Shown here: one piece after another, positions 1-9,478 of the stretch
Layout: each line of letters opens with the position of its first letter
How positions within the stretch are numbered: position 1 is the first letter of the stretch
Assembly: GCA_944376795.1 (NCBI GenBank)
Contig: CALWDW010000001.1
Coordinates: 134,915 to 198,914, forward strand
DNA: 64,000 nucleotides
Direction: 5' to 3'
Source: an uncultured Christensenellaceae bacterium
GTDB taxonomy: Bacteria; Bacillota; Clostridia; Christensenellales; UMGS416
Position numbers and translations under genes: made by a program
The notes under the pieces: model-generated
The model's database searches: none
Told to the model about the DNA's origin: nothing
Seen by the model: only the letters and a program-made list of their open reading frames with translations

Positions 1-237
1 GCTGACCGCAATGAGCTTGAGGAACATCTGCTTCTCTTCCACGGAACCGAATCCAAAAAGCACCATGGCGTCTTCCCGGATATGCAGGTACGTGTAGAGC
101 CGCGCTTCCTTTCCCACTTCGGGCAAAGAGGCCAGGGTCCTTGTCCCCACCTGCACCTCAAAGCCCACGCCCCCTGCCTCCAAGACGGCGGACTCCATGG
201 ATTTATCCAATACAATTCCTCGGATACTGGCAAGCAT
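1..237 (-). CDS. ruvA: Holliday junction branch migration protein RuvA, partial (C-terminus off window)
   Basis: The first 79 residues of RuvA are present. RuvA is the tetrameric DNA-binding subunit that holds the Holliday junction for the RuvB motor. The start MLASIRGIVLDK is the typical RuvA OB-fold N-terminus, and residues further in (YTYLHIREDAMVLFGF) match the conserved OB-fold strand region of the family. The gene starts 9 bp after the ruvC stop, so the two are co-transcribed from the promoter at 786-814. The helix-hairpin-helix repeats and the RuvB-binding domain lie outside the window. ruvB probably follows, but this is inference. Confidence 0.9.
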   Translation of the reverse strand, partial: MLASIRGIVLDKSMESAVLEAGGVGFEVQVGTRTLASLPEVGKEARLYTYLHIREDAMVLFGFGSVEEKQMFLKLIAVS

Positions 238-246
238 GGCTATCTC

Positions 247-747
247 CTATCGTATCGTATATTGTGCGCCGTTCATCCCGGTATTGGCATGGCAGATGGC
301 AATGGCGCAGGCGTCGGCCGCATCGTCCGGCCGAATGATATCATCCAGGTGAAGGAGCGTCTTCACCATCTGCTGCACCTGGAGCTTGTCCGCGTGGCCG
401 TAGCCGCAGACGGCCAGCTTGACCTGCATCGGCGTATACTCGAATAGCTGGCTGTCGGTCACCGCATTGGCTGCGGCGATCAGGGCTACGCCCCGCGCCT
501 GCGCCACGTCAATGGCCGTGGTAACATTATGATAAAAGAAGAGCTCCTCCAGTGCGATGGCATCGGGACGGAAGGCTGCGATAACCTCCTGCACATCGTG
601 ATAAATCATAGAGAGCCGGCGCGGCAGCGGCGTGCCCGCCGGCGTGGTAATGACGCCATACTCCACAGGCCGGAGAGACCGCCCGTCGCTGGAGATTACG
701 CCAAACCCCACTGTGGCCAGTCCCGGATCAATGCCCAGTATTGTCAC
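247..747 (-). CDS. ruvC: Crossover junction endodeoxyribonuclease RuvC
   Basis: RuvC is the Holliday junction resolvase that cuts the junction held by RuvAB. The 166-residue product matches the usual size. The four acidic catalytic residues of the RNase H fold are visible: D7 in GIDPG, E67/E68 in ALEEL, and D142/D145 in DDAADA. I chose the GTG start at 747 because GGAGG lies 9 bases upstream. The alternative GTG at 780 would sit at the predicted transcription start and has no ribosome binding site. It is the first gene of the ruvC-ruvA operon. Confidence 0.93.
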   Translation of the reverse strand: MTILGIDPGLATVGFGVISSDGRSLRPVEYGVITTPAGTPLPRRLSMIYHDVQEVIAAFRPDAIALEELFFYHNVTTAIDVAQARGVALIAAANAVTDSQLFEYTPMQVKLAVCGYGHADKLQVQQMVKTLLHLDDIIRPDDAADACAIAICHANTGMNGAQYTIR

Positions 748-785
748 GTTTCTGTGCCTCCGTCCCTCCGATATGTTCACTCCCT

Positions 786-814
786 ATAATAAGCCCGCCG
801 CCGAAAACTGTCAA
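786..814 (-). promoter_or_regulatory. Promoter of ruvCA
   Basis: TTGACA (814-809) and TATTAT (791-786) are separated by 17 bp, a near-consensus sigma-A promoter reading into ruvC. It lies directly beyond the stop codon of the upstream aldolase gene, so ruvCA has its own transcription start. Confidence 0.75.
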
Positions 815-832
815 CCGCAGCCCCCTCGCCGG

Positions 833-1612
833 CTAAGGCTGGGCAAAGCAGCGCCGCATATCCGCCAGATAGTTTTGGGCGCCGCGCAGCAGATGATCGG
901 TATCGGCCGCCAGGGAAATCATATTGACGCCCAGGCTTTTCCAGAATTCAATATCCTCATAGGCGCAAGCGCCATAGGATACGCCGACGGGAATCCCTTG
1001 GGCGTGCGACCGCGCAATCACGTATCGCATCGCCTCCAAAACCGCAGGATGGCGGATTTCTCCAAAGTGGTCCATGGAGGCCGCCAGGTCGCATGGACCC
1101 AAGATGAAGGCGCTGACCCCTTCCACCCTCACAATGGCCTCAAAGTCCTCAACCGCGCGGATGTTCTCCACCTGAAGAAGCCGCAGCGTTTCTTCCTCCG
1201 CTTCGCGCCGGTAGGCCTCCAAATCCGTCAGGCCGAAACGGATCGCACGCCGCGGACCAAAGCCGCGCCGTCCTCGGGGCGGATAGAGGCAGGAGGCAAC
1301 GGCCTCCTCCGCCTCCCGCAGCGAATTTACCTGGGGAAACACCATGCCGTCCGGCCCCATCTCCAGGATCGGCTTTACCCGAATGGGGTCCACACAGGGA
1401 ACCCGCACAATGGCCGCCGTTCCTGACGCCCTGGCGGCAATGAGATGCATTTGCAGGCACTCCAGCCCGATGGCCGTATGTTCGGTATCGATCCAAAGAT
1501 AGTCAAACCCCACATTGCCGATCAACTCGGTGATCACCGGATCATTGAGCGAAATATGGGTCCCCAGCGCTGTTATACCCGCCAAAAGCTTTTGCCGCAG
1601 CGAATGATTCAC
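833..1612 (-). CDS. HpaI/HpcH family class II aldolase (2-keto-3-deoxy acid aldolase)
   Basis: A 259-residue pyruvate-dependent, metal-requiring aldolase of the HpaI / 2-dehydro-3-deoxyglucarate aldolase / YfaU family. These enzymes cleave 2-keto-3-deoxy or 4-hydroxy-2-oxo acids to pyruvate and an aldehyde. Counted from the GTG start, the expected residues fall at the same positions as in HpaI: H45 (DTEH), R70, E149 (metal, QVEN) and D175 (GPCDL). The motif GPDGMVFPQV is also typical. The start is GTG, preceded by AGGAGG; an in-frame upstream extension to 1720 lacks a ribosome binding site. Substrate cannot be told from sequence. The gene stands alone, just upstream of ruvCA. Confidence 0.85.
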   Translation of the reverse strand: MNHSLRQKLLAGITALGTHISLNDPVITELIGNVGFDYLWIDTEHTAIGLECLQMHLIAARASGTAAIVRVPCVDPIRVKPILEMGPDGMVFPQVNSLREAEEAVASCLYPPRGRRGFGPRRAIRFGLTDLEAYRREAEEETLRLLQVENIRAVEDFEAIVRVEGVSAFILGPCDLAASMDHFGEIRHPAVLEAMRYVIARSHAQGIPVGVSYGACAYEDIEFWKSLGVNMISLAADTDHLLRGAQNYLADMRRCFAQP

Positions 1613-1721
1613 GGTTTTTCCTCCTATCCTCTTTTTCCAGTTTGATTTGTTCATCATAGCATAGCCGCTCCGGCAAGTCCATAGCCCTTCGGCAGCCCTA
1701 GCCTTTGCTCCGTTTCGCATG

Positions 1722-1751
1722 ATTATAAGGCACGCAGACAGTTCCGGTCAC
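1722..1751 (-). promoter_or_regulatory. Possible promoter of the HpaI-type aldolase
   Basis: TATAAT (1727-1722) is preceded by GTGACC (1751-1746) with an 18-bp spacer, about 110 bp upstream of the aldolase start. The -10 is perfect but the -35 is weak. The rest of 1752-1943, between here and the argG promoter, holds no gene or clear structure that I can support. Confidence 0.4.
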
Positions 1752-1943
1752 GCCCTCGTCTCCGGAAGTTGGTTCCCATGCGCCGGCGGTGAGGACAAGC
1801 TATATCGCGTCTTGTGTCCTTGGGAGGCTGGATTAATCTGCGGTTTGCACTAGATACCGTCCCTTTGGGCGCCGCCACCCCGCCGTGGACTCCCGTCAGG
1901 GAATTCCCCCTGCGCATCTTTCGCCCGTTTATGCAAATTGCTG

Positions 1944-1972
1944 TTGAATCTATGCACCGTTCGCGGTATAAT
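1944..1972 (+). promoter_or_regulatory. Promoter of argGH
   Basis: TTGAAT (1944-1949), 17-bp spacer, TATAAT (1967-1972). The predicted transcript starts about 20 bp before the argG start codon, which leaves no room for a riboswitch. The flanking repeats of TATGCA at 1930 and 1951 could be part of an arginine-repressor site, but the match to an ARG box is poor. Confidence 0.75.
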
Positions 1973-1998
1973 CATCAAAACAGTTTTAGGAGGTACCT

Positions 1999-3212
<1,214 letters not shown>

Positions 3213-3216
<4 letters not shown>

Positions 3217-4607
3217 AGCTCTGGGCAGGTCGATTCGAAAAGGCAACCAATAAAGCGGTAGAAGATTTCCATTCCTCCATCCGCTTCGACCAGCGGCTCT
3301 ACCGGCAGGATATCATGGGCTCCATTGCCCACGCCACCATGCTGGGAAAGATCGGCATCCTGACCCCCGAGGACCAGCAGGCCATTGTGGAGGGGCTGAA
3401 GGGGATTCTCGCGGACATCGAAGCCGGTAAGGTCACCTTCGACGTAGGGGCAGAGGATATCCACATGAATGTGGAGCAGCTTCTGACCCAACGGATCGGT
3501 CCCGCCGGCGGACGCCTTCATACCGGGCGCAGCCGCAACGACCAGGTGGCGCTGGATGGCCGCATGTTTGTCAAGGATGCCATCCAGGACGTGGGGGCAC
3601 ACCTCCACAGCCTGCAGTCCGCGCTGGCGCGTATGGCCCGGGAGCATACGGAGACCATCATGCCCGGCTACACCCACCTGCAGAAGGCGCAGCCCATCAC
3701 GCTGGCCTTCCACCTCATGGCCTACTTTGAGATGTTCCAGCGGGACCGGGAACGGCTCCAGGATGCCCTGGTCCGCACCAACCGTATGCCGCTGGGTTCC
3801 GGAGCCCTGGCTGGCACCACCTACCCCCTGGACCGGGAGATGGTGGCCCAGGCCCTTGGCTTTGACGAAATCACGCGAAATGCTTTGGACGGTGTGTCCG
3901 ACCGGGATTTCGTGGTGGAGTTCACCGGTTGCTGTTCACTGATTATGATGCATCTTTCCCGCTTCTGCGAAGAGATGATCCTGTGGAGCAGCCATGAATT
4001 CCAGTTTGTCACCATGGACGATGGATTCTCTACGGGAAGCAGCATCATGCCCCAGAAAAAGAATCCCGACGTGGCGGAGCTCATCCGGGGAAAAACCGGT
4101 CGTGTCTACGGAGATCTGGCAGGTCTTCTTGCCATGATGAAATCTCTTCCCCTGGCCTATAATAAGGACATGCAGGAGGACAAAGAGGCCCTCTTTGACG
4201 CCTACGACACAACGGTAGGCTGCCTGGAGATTTTCACCGCAATGCTGACAACCTGCACCTTCAACAAGGATGTCATGCGGCGCGGCGCTTCCGGTGGCTT
4301 TACCAACGCCACCGACGCCGCCGACTATTTGGTAAAAAAGGGACTCCCCTTCCGTCAAGCTCACGAGGTCATCGGCCATATGGTGCTTTACTGCGTCAAG
4401 CATGGATGCGCCTTGGAAGATCTCTCCCTGCCGCAGCTGCAAGAGTTCTCCCCCGTCATCGGAGAGGACTTCTACGAGGCGATTGACCTGATGCGCTGCG
4501 TCAATGACCGCGCCCTGCCTGGCGGCCCGGCCCAGTCGGCCGTATTGGCCCATCTAGCCCAAGCGGAGGCTTTGCTCGCCACCGGTATCGGAACAGCCGA
4601 AAAGTAA
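3213..4607 (+). CDS. argH: Argininosuccinate lyase
   Basis: Splits argininosuccinate into arginine and fumarate, the last step of arginine synthesis. The 464-residue protein belongs to the fumarase/aspartase superfamily. The signature loop [11 protein letters not shown] lies near residue 275, with the catalytic serine in it, and [12 protein letters not shown] lies near residue 108. It overlaps argG by 4 bp and is followed by a strong terminator, so argGH is a two-gene operon. Confidence 0.97.
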
Positions 4608-4623
4608 AACGTTTTACAATCAT

Positions 4624-4659
4624 GGCCAAGGGGGTTTTAAAATCCCCTTGGCCGTTTTT
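4624..4659 (+). terminator. Rho-independent terminator of argGH
   Basis: GGCCAAGGGG and CCCCTTGGCC form a perfect 10-bp stem around an AT-rich loop, followed by GTTTTT. It lies 17 bp after the argH stop. Confidence 0.9.
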
Positions 4660-4671
4660 AGGAGATAGCAT

Positions 4672-5070
4672 ATGAATCACGAATGGGCGCAAGTCCGCCT
4701 GTTTCACGAAAAATTCGGGGCGCCACATCCTGATGCCCCTACCCTTCTCACACCCCAACGCGCAAAGGCCCGCGCCGACTGGATGCAGGAAGAAATCGAG
4801 GAATTCCTGCAAGCAACCGCTTTGGTCGACCAGGCAGACGCCATGATCGACTTGATTTACTTTGCACTGGGCACCTTGGTAGAGATGGGCGTTCCACCCG
4901 ACGAACTCTTCGCCGTGGTGCAAAAGGCCAATATGGATAAGCTGTGGCCCGATGGGAAGGTGCACCGCCGGGAGGACGGAAAGGTTATCAAACCCGCCGG
5001 TTGGCAGCCCCCGGAGCCGGAATTGAAAAGGGTCCTAGCAGCCATGCAAAACGCCCAGCAGGAAAGCTGA
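4672..5070 (+). CDS. MazG-like all-alpha NTP pyrophosphohydrolase
   Basis: A 132-residue protein of the all-alpha NTP pyrophosphatase superfamily (MazG / PRA-PH / dUTPase-like). The metal-binding pattern is visible: the acidic helix with E40, E41, E43 and E44 (QEEIEEF) and D56/D60 in QADAMIDLIYF. The tail, with DKLWPDGKV and VIKPAGWQPP, resembles small phage and bacterial members with a C-terminal basic arm. It probably hydrolyses a (deoxy)nucleoside triphosphate or similar phosphoribosyl compound; the substrate is unknown. AGGAGA lies 6 bases before the ATG. The downstream nucleoside-hydrolase-like gene suggests nucleotide salvage or clean-up, by inference only. Confidence 0.75.
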   Translation: MNHEWAQVRLFHEKFGAPHPDAPTLLTPQRAKARADWMQEEIEEFLQATALVDQADAMIDLIYFALGTLVEMGVPPDELFAVVQKANMDKLWPDGKVHRREDGKVIKPAGWQPPEPELKRVLAAMQNAQQES

Positions 5071-5162
5071 ATCCCCATCGCCCCCTGGTAAAAAGCATGC
5101 GATATCCCGTCTATCCTCCTAGGCGTCACGCTATCTCGATTGAAAAAGGAGTGATTCGCACC

Positions 5163-6104
5163 ATGCGCAGCTGGAACTATACATTTCAAGTCCCCGACTC
5201 CAAGAAAGTCCGCATGATTGTACATGCGGATTGCAAGAACGAAGCCGATGACCAGTTCGCATTGGCCCATCATCTCATGACGCCTCGTTTTTGTGTCCGC
5301 GGAATCATCGGCGGCCACTTCTATCGGCATCCGCAGCAGTTCCAGCCGGATGAAACAGCGCAGGCAAGTGTTGAAGAGATTCACCGCGTGATGGCCCACA
5401 TGGATATGGATGGTTCCGTCCCGGTTCTGCCGGGTGCTGCCCGTCCATTGGACAATGAGTCCACGCCCCAGGATTCTCCCGGAGCGCGGTTCATCATCCA
5501 GGAAGCCATGCGCGAGGATCCGCTTCCCCTCTTTATTGCCTGTCAAGGCGCCATCACCGACCTTGCCAGCGCCATTCTTCTCGAACCCGCGATCTGCAGC
5601 CGTATGACGGCCATCTGGATCGGCGGCGCTGCCTATCCTACCGGCGGCTTTGAGTTCAATCTCTGGCAGGATATTGCGGCGGCCAATGTCGTGCTGCAAT
5701 CCAGTATGCCTCTCTGGCAAATTCCATCCCATGTATACAAGCAAATGACGGTCTCCCTGGCCGAACTTCAGTACCGTGTTGCTCCCTGCGGAGCGATTGG
5801 CCGGTATCTTTTTGCGCAGATGGTGGAATACAATACCGCGCGCGCTTCCAGTGCAGGCTGGCCCCACGGAGAAGTATGGAGCCTGGGCGACTCCCCCACC
5901 ATCGGCGTCTTGCTGGAGGAAGTGGAAAAAACAGATATCTATACCATGGTCCCCGCGCCGCGTGTTCGCTATGAGGATATGGCCTATCTTCCTGGCAAAT
6001 CCGTCCGGGAGATCCGCCTGTATCATCAGGTCAATGCCCGCCTAACCTTGGAAGACTTCTATGCCAAGCTGGCCATCAATTACCCGCCAAACGCGGACCG
6101 GTAA
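5163..6104 (+). CDS. Nucleoside hydrolase-like protein
   Basis: A 313-residue member of the inosine-uridine nucleoside hydrolase fold. The N-terminal calcium-binding motif is recognisable but altered: VHADCKNEADDQFAL (residues about 20-34) in place of the classical DxDxGxDD. Later segments IACQGAITDLASAI and IWIGGAAYPTGGFEFN correspond to the family's core strands. It probably acts on a ribosylated compound rather than being a standard IunH. The chosen ATG has AAGGAG about 11 bases upstream; the reading frame is open further upstream but without a ribosome binding site. A terminator follows. Confidence 0.75.
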   Translation: MRSWNYTFQVPDSKKVRMIVHADCKNEADDQFALAHHLMTPRFCVRGIIGGHFYRHPQQFQPDETAQASVEEIHRVMAHMDMDGSVPVLPGAARPLDNESTPQDSPGARFIIQEAMREDPLPLFIACQGAITDLASAILLEPAICSRMTAIWIGGAAYPTGGFEFNLWQDIAAANVVLQSSMPLWQIPSHVYKQMTVSLAELQYRVAPCGAIGRYLFAQMVEYNTARASSAGWPHGEVWSLGDSPTIGVLLEEVEKTDIYTMVPAPRVRYEDMAYLPGKSVREIRLYHQVNARLTLEDFYAKLAINYPPNADR

Positions 6105-6124
6105 TCGGGAAGCCTAAAACACGA

Positions 6125-6164
6125 AGAGACGATGGAACGTGGTTCACATCGTCTCTTTTCTTTT
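6125..6164 (+). terminator. Terminator after the nucleoside hydrolase-like gene
   Basis: AGAGACGATG and CATCGTCTCT form a perfect 10-bp stem followed by TTTCTTTT. It sits between convergent genes and could also act weakly on the minus strand. Confidence 0.85.
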
Positions 6165-6205
6165 ATGCTTTGGGGCTCTTGGCCTGCAATTCTCCATGAG
6201 TCCTT

Positions 6206-7981
6206 TTATTCTAAACGCGCCAGGTACTTCCGCTCATAGTATTGGTAGTCCGCACTGTATTTTTCGGTCTTCCCTTCATGCAGGGAACGCAGGTAGAGAT
6301 GCGGATCAAACTCCGTATCCCGATCGGCCAGCTCAATGACATATACCGCAATGTTGGAGCAGTGATCGGCAATCCGCTCGAAATTCGTCAGCAGATCCAA
6401 GAATTGCACTCCAGACTCTACGCTGCAGGTCCCTTCCTTGAGTCGGTTCACGTGCCGGGTGCGCAGGGTCTCCTGCATCATGTCAATGACCTCTTCCAGC
6501 GGCTCAATGTGGCTTGCCAGTTCCGGATCAGAAGCTGTATACGCTTCGATGGTCCGGTCTACAATATCATTCACCGCAGAGGCAATGGCATCAATCTCCG
6601 CAATGGCCTCCTGGGAGAAGTGAATTCCCTTCTCATTGAGCCACACCGCCGTATCGTGAATATTCACCGAATAATCGCCGATTCGCTCAAAATCCGAAAT
6701 GGTGTGCAGCAGCTCGGAGGCCCGCTTGCTCTCCATAGCCGTCAGCCCTTTGTTGGTGATTTTGATAAGGTAGTTCCCCGCGTGGGCCTCGATCTCGTCA
6801 ATCACGTTCTCGGTCTCCACAATTCTCTGCACAATCTTCGGGTCATATTGGGACAGGATCCCCACCGCATCCTCGAAATTCTTATGGGCGTACTGTCCCA
6901 TCCGCAGCACGATGCTTCGGCACTGCTCCAGCGCCAGCGCCGGAGACTGCAGGAAGCGCTCGTCCAGGATGCTTTCATCCTGAATTATGCTGCCCTTCCC
7001 GTTGCGGGCATTCACGGTCAAGATGGCCAGCTTTTCCAGATACTTGCTGAAGGGCAGAAGCAGCGCCGTAGAGCCGATGTTAAATATGATATGGAACAGC
7101 GCGATACCCGAGCGATTGATGGGATCATTCCAGAAATCAAAGCCCACCAGTCCCTGCCAGATATAGATCACCACCATGAATACAATGGTACCGATAATAT
7201 TGAAATACAAATGTACCATCGCGGCACGCTTCGCATTGCGATTGGCGCCGATGGAGGACATAATCGCGGTGATGCATGTACCAATATTCTGTCCCAGAAT
7301 GACGGGAATCGCAGCCGATACCGGCAGCATGCCCGTCGCCGTCAACGCCTGGAGAATACCCACCGAAGCCGAGGAACTCTGAATCAATGCTGTAACCCCG
7401 GCCCCTACCAGAACCCCCAGGAAGGGATTGGAAAACATGGTAAAGGCGCGAGCCAACGCGGGACTGTCCGAAATTACGGAAACGCTGCTCTCCATGGTGG
7501 ACATGCCGATAAAGAGAATGCCAAAGCCCAGCAGGATCTGGCTGGCGTCTCTTCTCTTGGGCACCTTGGAAAACATGAAGACAACGGCTCCCAAAACCAG
7601 TGCAATCGCCGAAAGCGAAGTGGGCTTCAGGAACTGCAGAATCAGCTGACCTGAGCTGGACAGATCACCTAAGCTCAGCAGAGCCGACGTAACGGTGGTA
7701 CCGATATTGGCGCCCATGATAACGCCTACGGCCTGGCTCAACTGCATAATTCCTGAGTTTACAAAGCCAACCACCATAACGGTTGTCGCCGAGGAGCTTT
7801 GGATTACGCCGGTGACCAGTGCGCCCAACAATACGCCCATGTACTTATTTCGGGTCAGCTTCTCAAGCACGGTCTCCAATTTCCCGCCCGATGACTGCTC
7901 CAGTCCCTTGCCCATGATGGTCATGCCATACAGGAACATGGCCAATCCGGACAGAAAGGTGAGTATGCCAAATATGTCCAT
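6206..7981 (-). CDS. Na/Pi cotransporter family protein with PhoU-like domain
   Basis: A 591-residue membrane protein of the NptA / PNaS family, which imports phosphate with sodium. The two inverted repeats carry the family signatures QSSSATTVMVV near residue 61 and QSSSASVGILQ in the second half; there are about eight hydrophobic segments to residue 320. The C-terminal 230 residues are helical and PhoU-like (two bundles, ERIGDYSVNIHD and ERIADHCSNIAVY). Such fusions are common in Clostridia. The gene is monocistronic, read from a promoter at 8047-8075. Confidence 0.92.
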   Translation of the reverse strand: MDIFGILTFLSGLAMFLYGMTIMGKGLEQSSGGKLETVLEKLTRNKYMGVLLGALVTGVIQSSSATTVMVVGFVNSGIMQLSQAVGVIMGANIGTTVTSALLSLGDLSSSGQLILQFLKPTSLSAIALVLGAVVFMFSKVPKRRDASQILLGFGILFIGMSTMESSVSVISDSPALARAFTMFSNPFLGVLVGAGVTALIQSSSASVGILQALTATGMLPVSAAIPVILGQNIGTCITAIMSSIGANRNAKRAAMVHLYFNIIGTIVFMVVIYIWQGLVGFDFWNDPINRSGIALFHIIFNIGSTALLLPFSKYLEKLAILTVNARNGKGSIIQDESILDERFLQSPALALEQCRSIVLRMGQYAHKNFEDAVGILSQYDPKIVQRIVETENVIDEIEAHAGNYLIKITNKGLTAMESKRASELLHTISDFERIGDYSVNIHDTAVWLNEKGIHFSQEAIAEIDAIASAVNDIVDRTIEAYTASDPELASHIEPLEEVIDMMQETLRTRHVNRLKEGTCSVESGVQFLDLLTNFERIADHCSNIAVYVIELADRDTEFDPHLYLRSLHEGKTEKYSADYQYYERKYLARLE

Positions 7982-8046
7982 ATACGCGCTCCTTTACCGC
8001 CGCACACGCCGGTGCGTTTCTCATGATTCACTTTACGCCATGCCCT

Positions 8047-8075
8047 ATTATAACAGAGACCCGGAAACCATGTAA
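8047..8075 (-). promoter_or_regulatory. Promoter of the Na/Pi cotransporter gene
   Basis: TATAAT (8052-8047) is preceded at 17 bp by TTACAT (8075-8070). The -10 is perfect and the -35 is moderate. The gap 8076-8298 between this promoter and the next terminator shows no gene or structure I can support. Confidence 0.6.
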
Positions 8076-8298
8076 GCGAACAATTGCGGAATTTGCTGAA
8101 ATATGGACGTTTTTTACCAGAATTTTACTTTTGGGCGCATTACTTTGCCGTTAAATGCACCGGGGAAATCCACTCTGCAAAGGGATTCCATGCACGCTGC
8201 GTCAGCGAAAGTATGCGGTGCTGTCCTGCGGATCGGCGGCCGCTTCTGCCGGCGTACGCGAAAAAAACTCCTGCGGGAAAGGTTCCTTGCTGGCCGCA

Positions 8299-8330
8299 TA
8301 AAAAAACGATGCAGGAAAACCCTGCATCGT
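8299..8330 (-). terminator. Terminator of the 8438-14576 gene cluster
   Basis: On the minus strand ACGATGCAGG and CCTGCATCGT form a perfect 10-bp stem with a 5-base loop, followed by a run of T. It lies about 110 bp downstream of the 2-hydroxyacid dehydrogenase gene. Confidence 0.88.
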
Positions 8331-8437
8331 CTCAAGCCATACCCATGGCGGCGAGCCGAAAATACGCGCTTCAAGCCGGCACATCGCGCGTGCCGTCCTA
8401 CACCAGCTCAGCATTCTCCCAGAAATTTCCGGCGGTC

Positions 8438-9457
8438 CTATGCCATCGTTGCCAGCATGGCGATGGATACTTCACAGTCAATCGCCTCATTCCTCTCCAT
8501 TTTTTCAAAGGCATCCATCATGAACTGCGCCTGCCTGGCACACTCTTTCCCGCTGCTGCCCGCCATGTGCGGCGTTAAAAAGACATTGGGCAGCTGCATC
8601 AGGGGAGCTTCCGGCAACGGAGGTTCCGGGTTGGTGACGTCCAGCACCGCTGCCCGGGTTGGAACCTCCGCCAAGGCGCGCGCCAAATCGGCCTCCACCA
8701 CCTGGGCCCCGCGTCCCGTGTTGATAAAGACGCCGCACTCCGGCATACGGGAAAAGAGCCCATAGTGCAGGATGCCCCGGATCTCCTCCTTGTTCGCCAA
8801 GTGATTGGAAACCACATCCGCCGTAAAGGCTTCCTCCAGCTCCACCTTTCGCACGCCCAGCTCTTCGGCACGCTGCGCACTGAGGAATGGATCAAAGACC
8901 ACGATTTCCATCTCATCCGGCTGATGCATCATGCCCTTGAGGGATCGGATCACGCCGCTGCCAATGACGCCGGCTCCCAGAATGGCAATGGTGGAACCAT
9001 AATTCCCGGGAAGCCTTCCCGCGACCTGCGCCGCAGCCCGGTAATCCTGCTTAGCAACGGGAATACTCTGGAAAAATCCCTTCGTGGCCAGCAGAATCTC
9101 CGAAACCGTCCACTGGACCACGGGAATCCCATTGGCCAGCCAGGCGGAGAAAACGCGAACCCCGCAGTTCAGGAACGGGCGCGCAAAGGCCTGTACCGAT
9201 CCCGCCGCATAAAAAACCGCGCAGAGCTTGGGCATAGACGCCCGTATCTGCTCTTCGGTAAAAACAGGCATTCCCCATGTAGAGAAAGCCACCTCCGCCT
9301 CTGCCAGCGCCGCGCTGTGCTCGTTCATATTATCGGGTCCAATGGCGTGCGGGTACAGCTCCACCAATCCCTTGAGCCGTTCCATAGCCTTAGGGGTATA
9401 CACACGGTTCAGGTTGTAGTCATTGCCCGCTTGGGACAGAATCACCGCTTTTTTCAT
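8438..9457 (-). CDS. D-isomer-specific 2-hydroxyacid dehydrogenase family protein
   Basis: A 339-residue NAD(P)-dependent oxidoreductase of the D-2-hydroxyacid dehydrogenase family. The Rossmann motif ILGAGVIGSGV is near residue 158. The catalytic arginine lies in NTGRGAQVV, and the catalytic His in LTPHMAGSS near residue 305. It probably interconverts a 2-keto acid or other carbonyl with its hydroxy form; the substrate is unknown. It is the last gene of a five-gene minus-strand cluster, 21 bp after the flavoprotein gene. Confidence 0.85.
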   Translation of the reverse strand: MKKAVILSQAGNDYNLNRVYTPKAMERLKGLVELYPHAIGPDNMNEHSAALAEAEVAFSTWGMPVFTEEQIRASMPKLCAVFYAAGSVQAFARPFLNCGVRVFSAWLANGIPVVQWTVSEILLATKGFFQSIPVAKQDYRAAAQVAGRLPGNYGSTIAILGAGVIGSGVIRSLKGMMHQPDEMEIVVFDPFLSAQRAEELGVRKVELEEAFTADVVSNHLANKEEIRGILHYGLFSRMPECGVFINTGRGAQVVEADLARALAEVPTRAAVLDVTNPEPPLPEAPLMQLPNVFLTPHMAGSSGKECARQAQFMMDAFEKMERNEAIDCEVSIAMLATMA

Positions 9458-9478
9458 CGTATCCGCCTCTCTGTTAAA

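Noticed and set aside
1750..1943. T-box-like GGGGTGG element upstream of argG / the aldolase
   Set aside because: The complementary antiterminator partner and specifier region are not found, and the argG promoter lies downstream of it.
1930..1957. ARG box over the argG promoter
   Set aside because: TATGCA repeats are present but do not give a convincing palindromic ArgR site.
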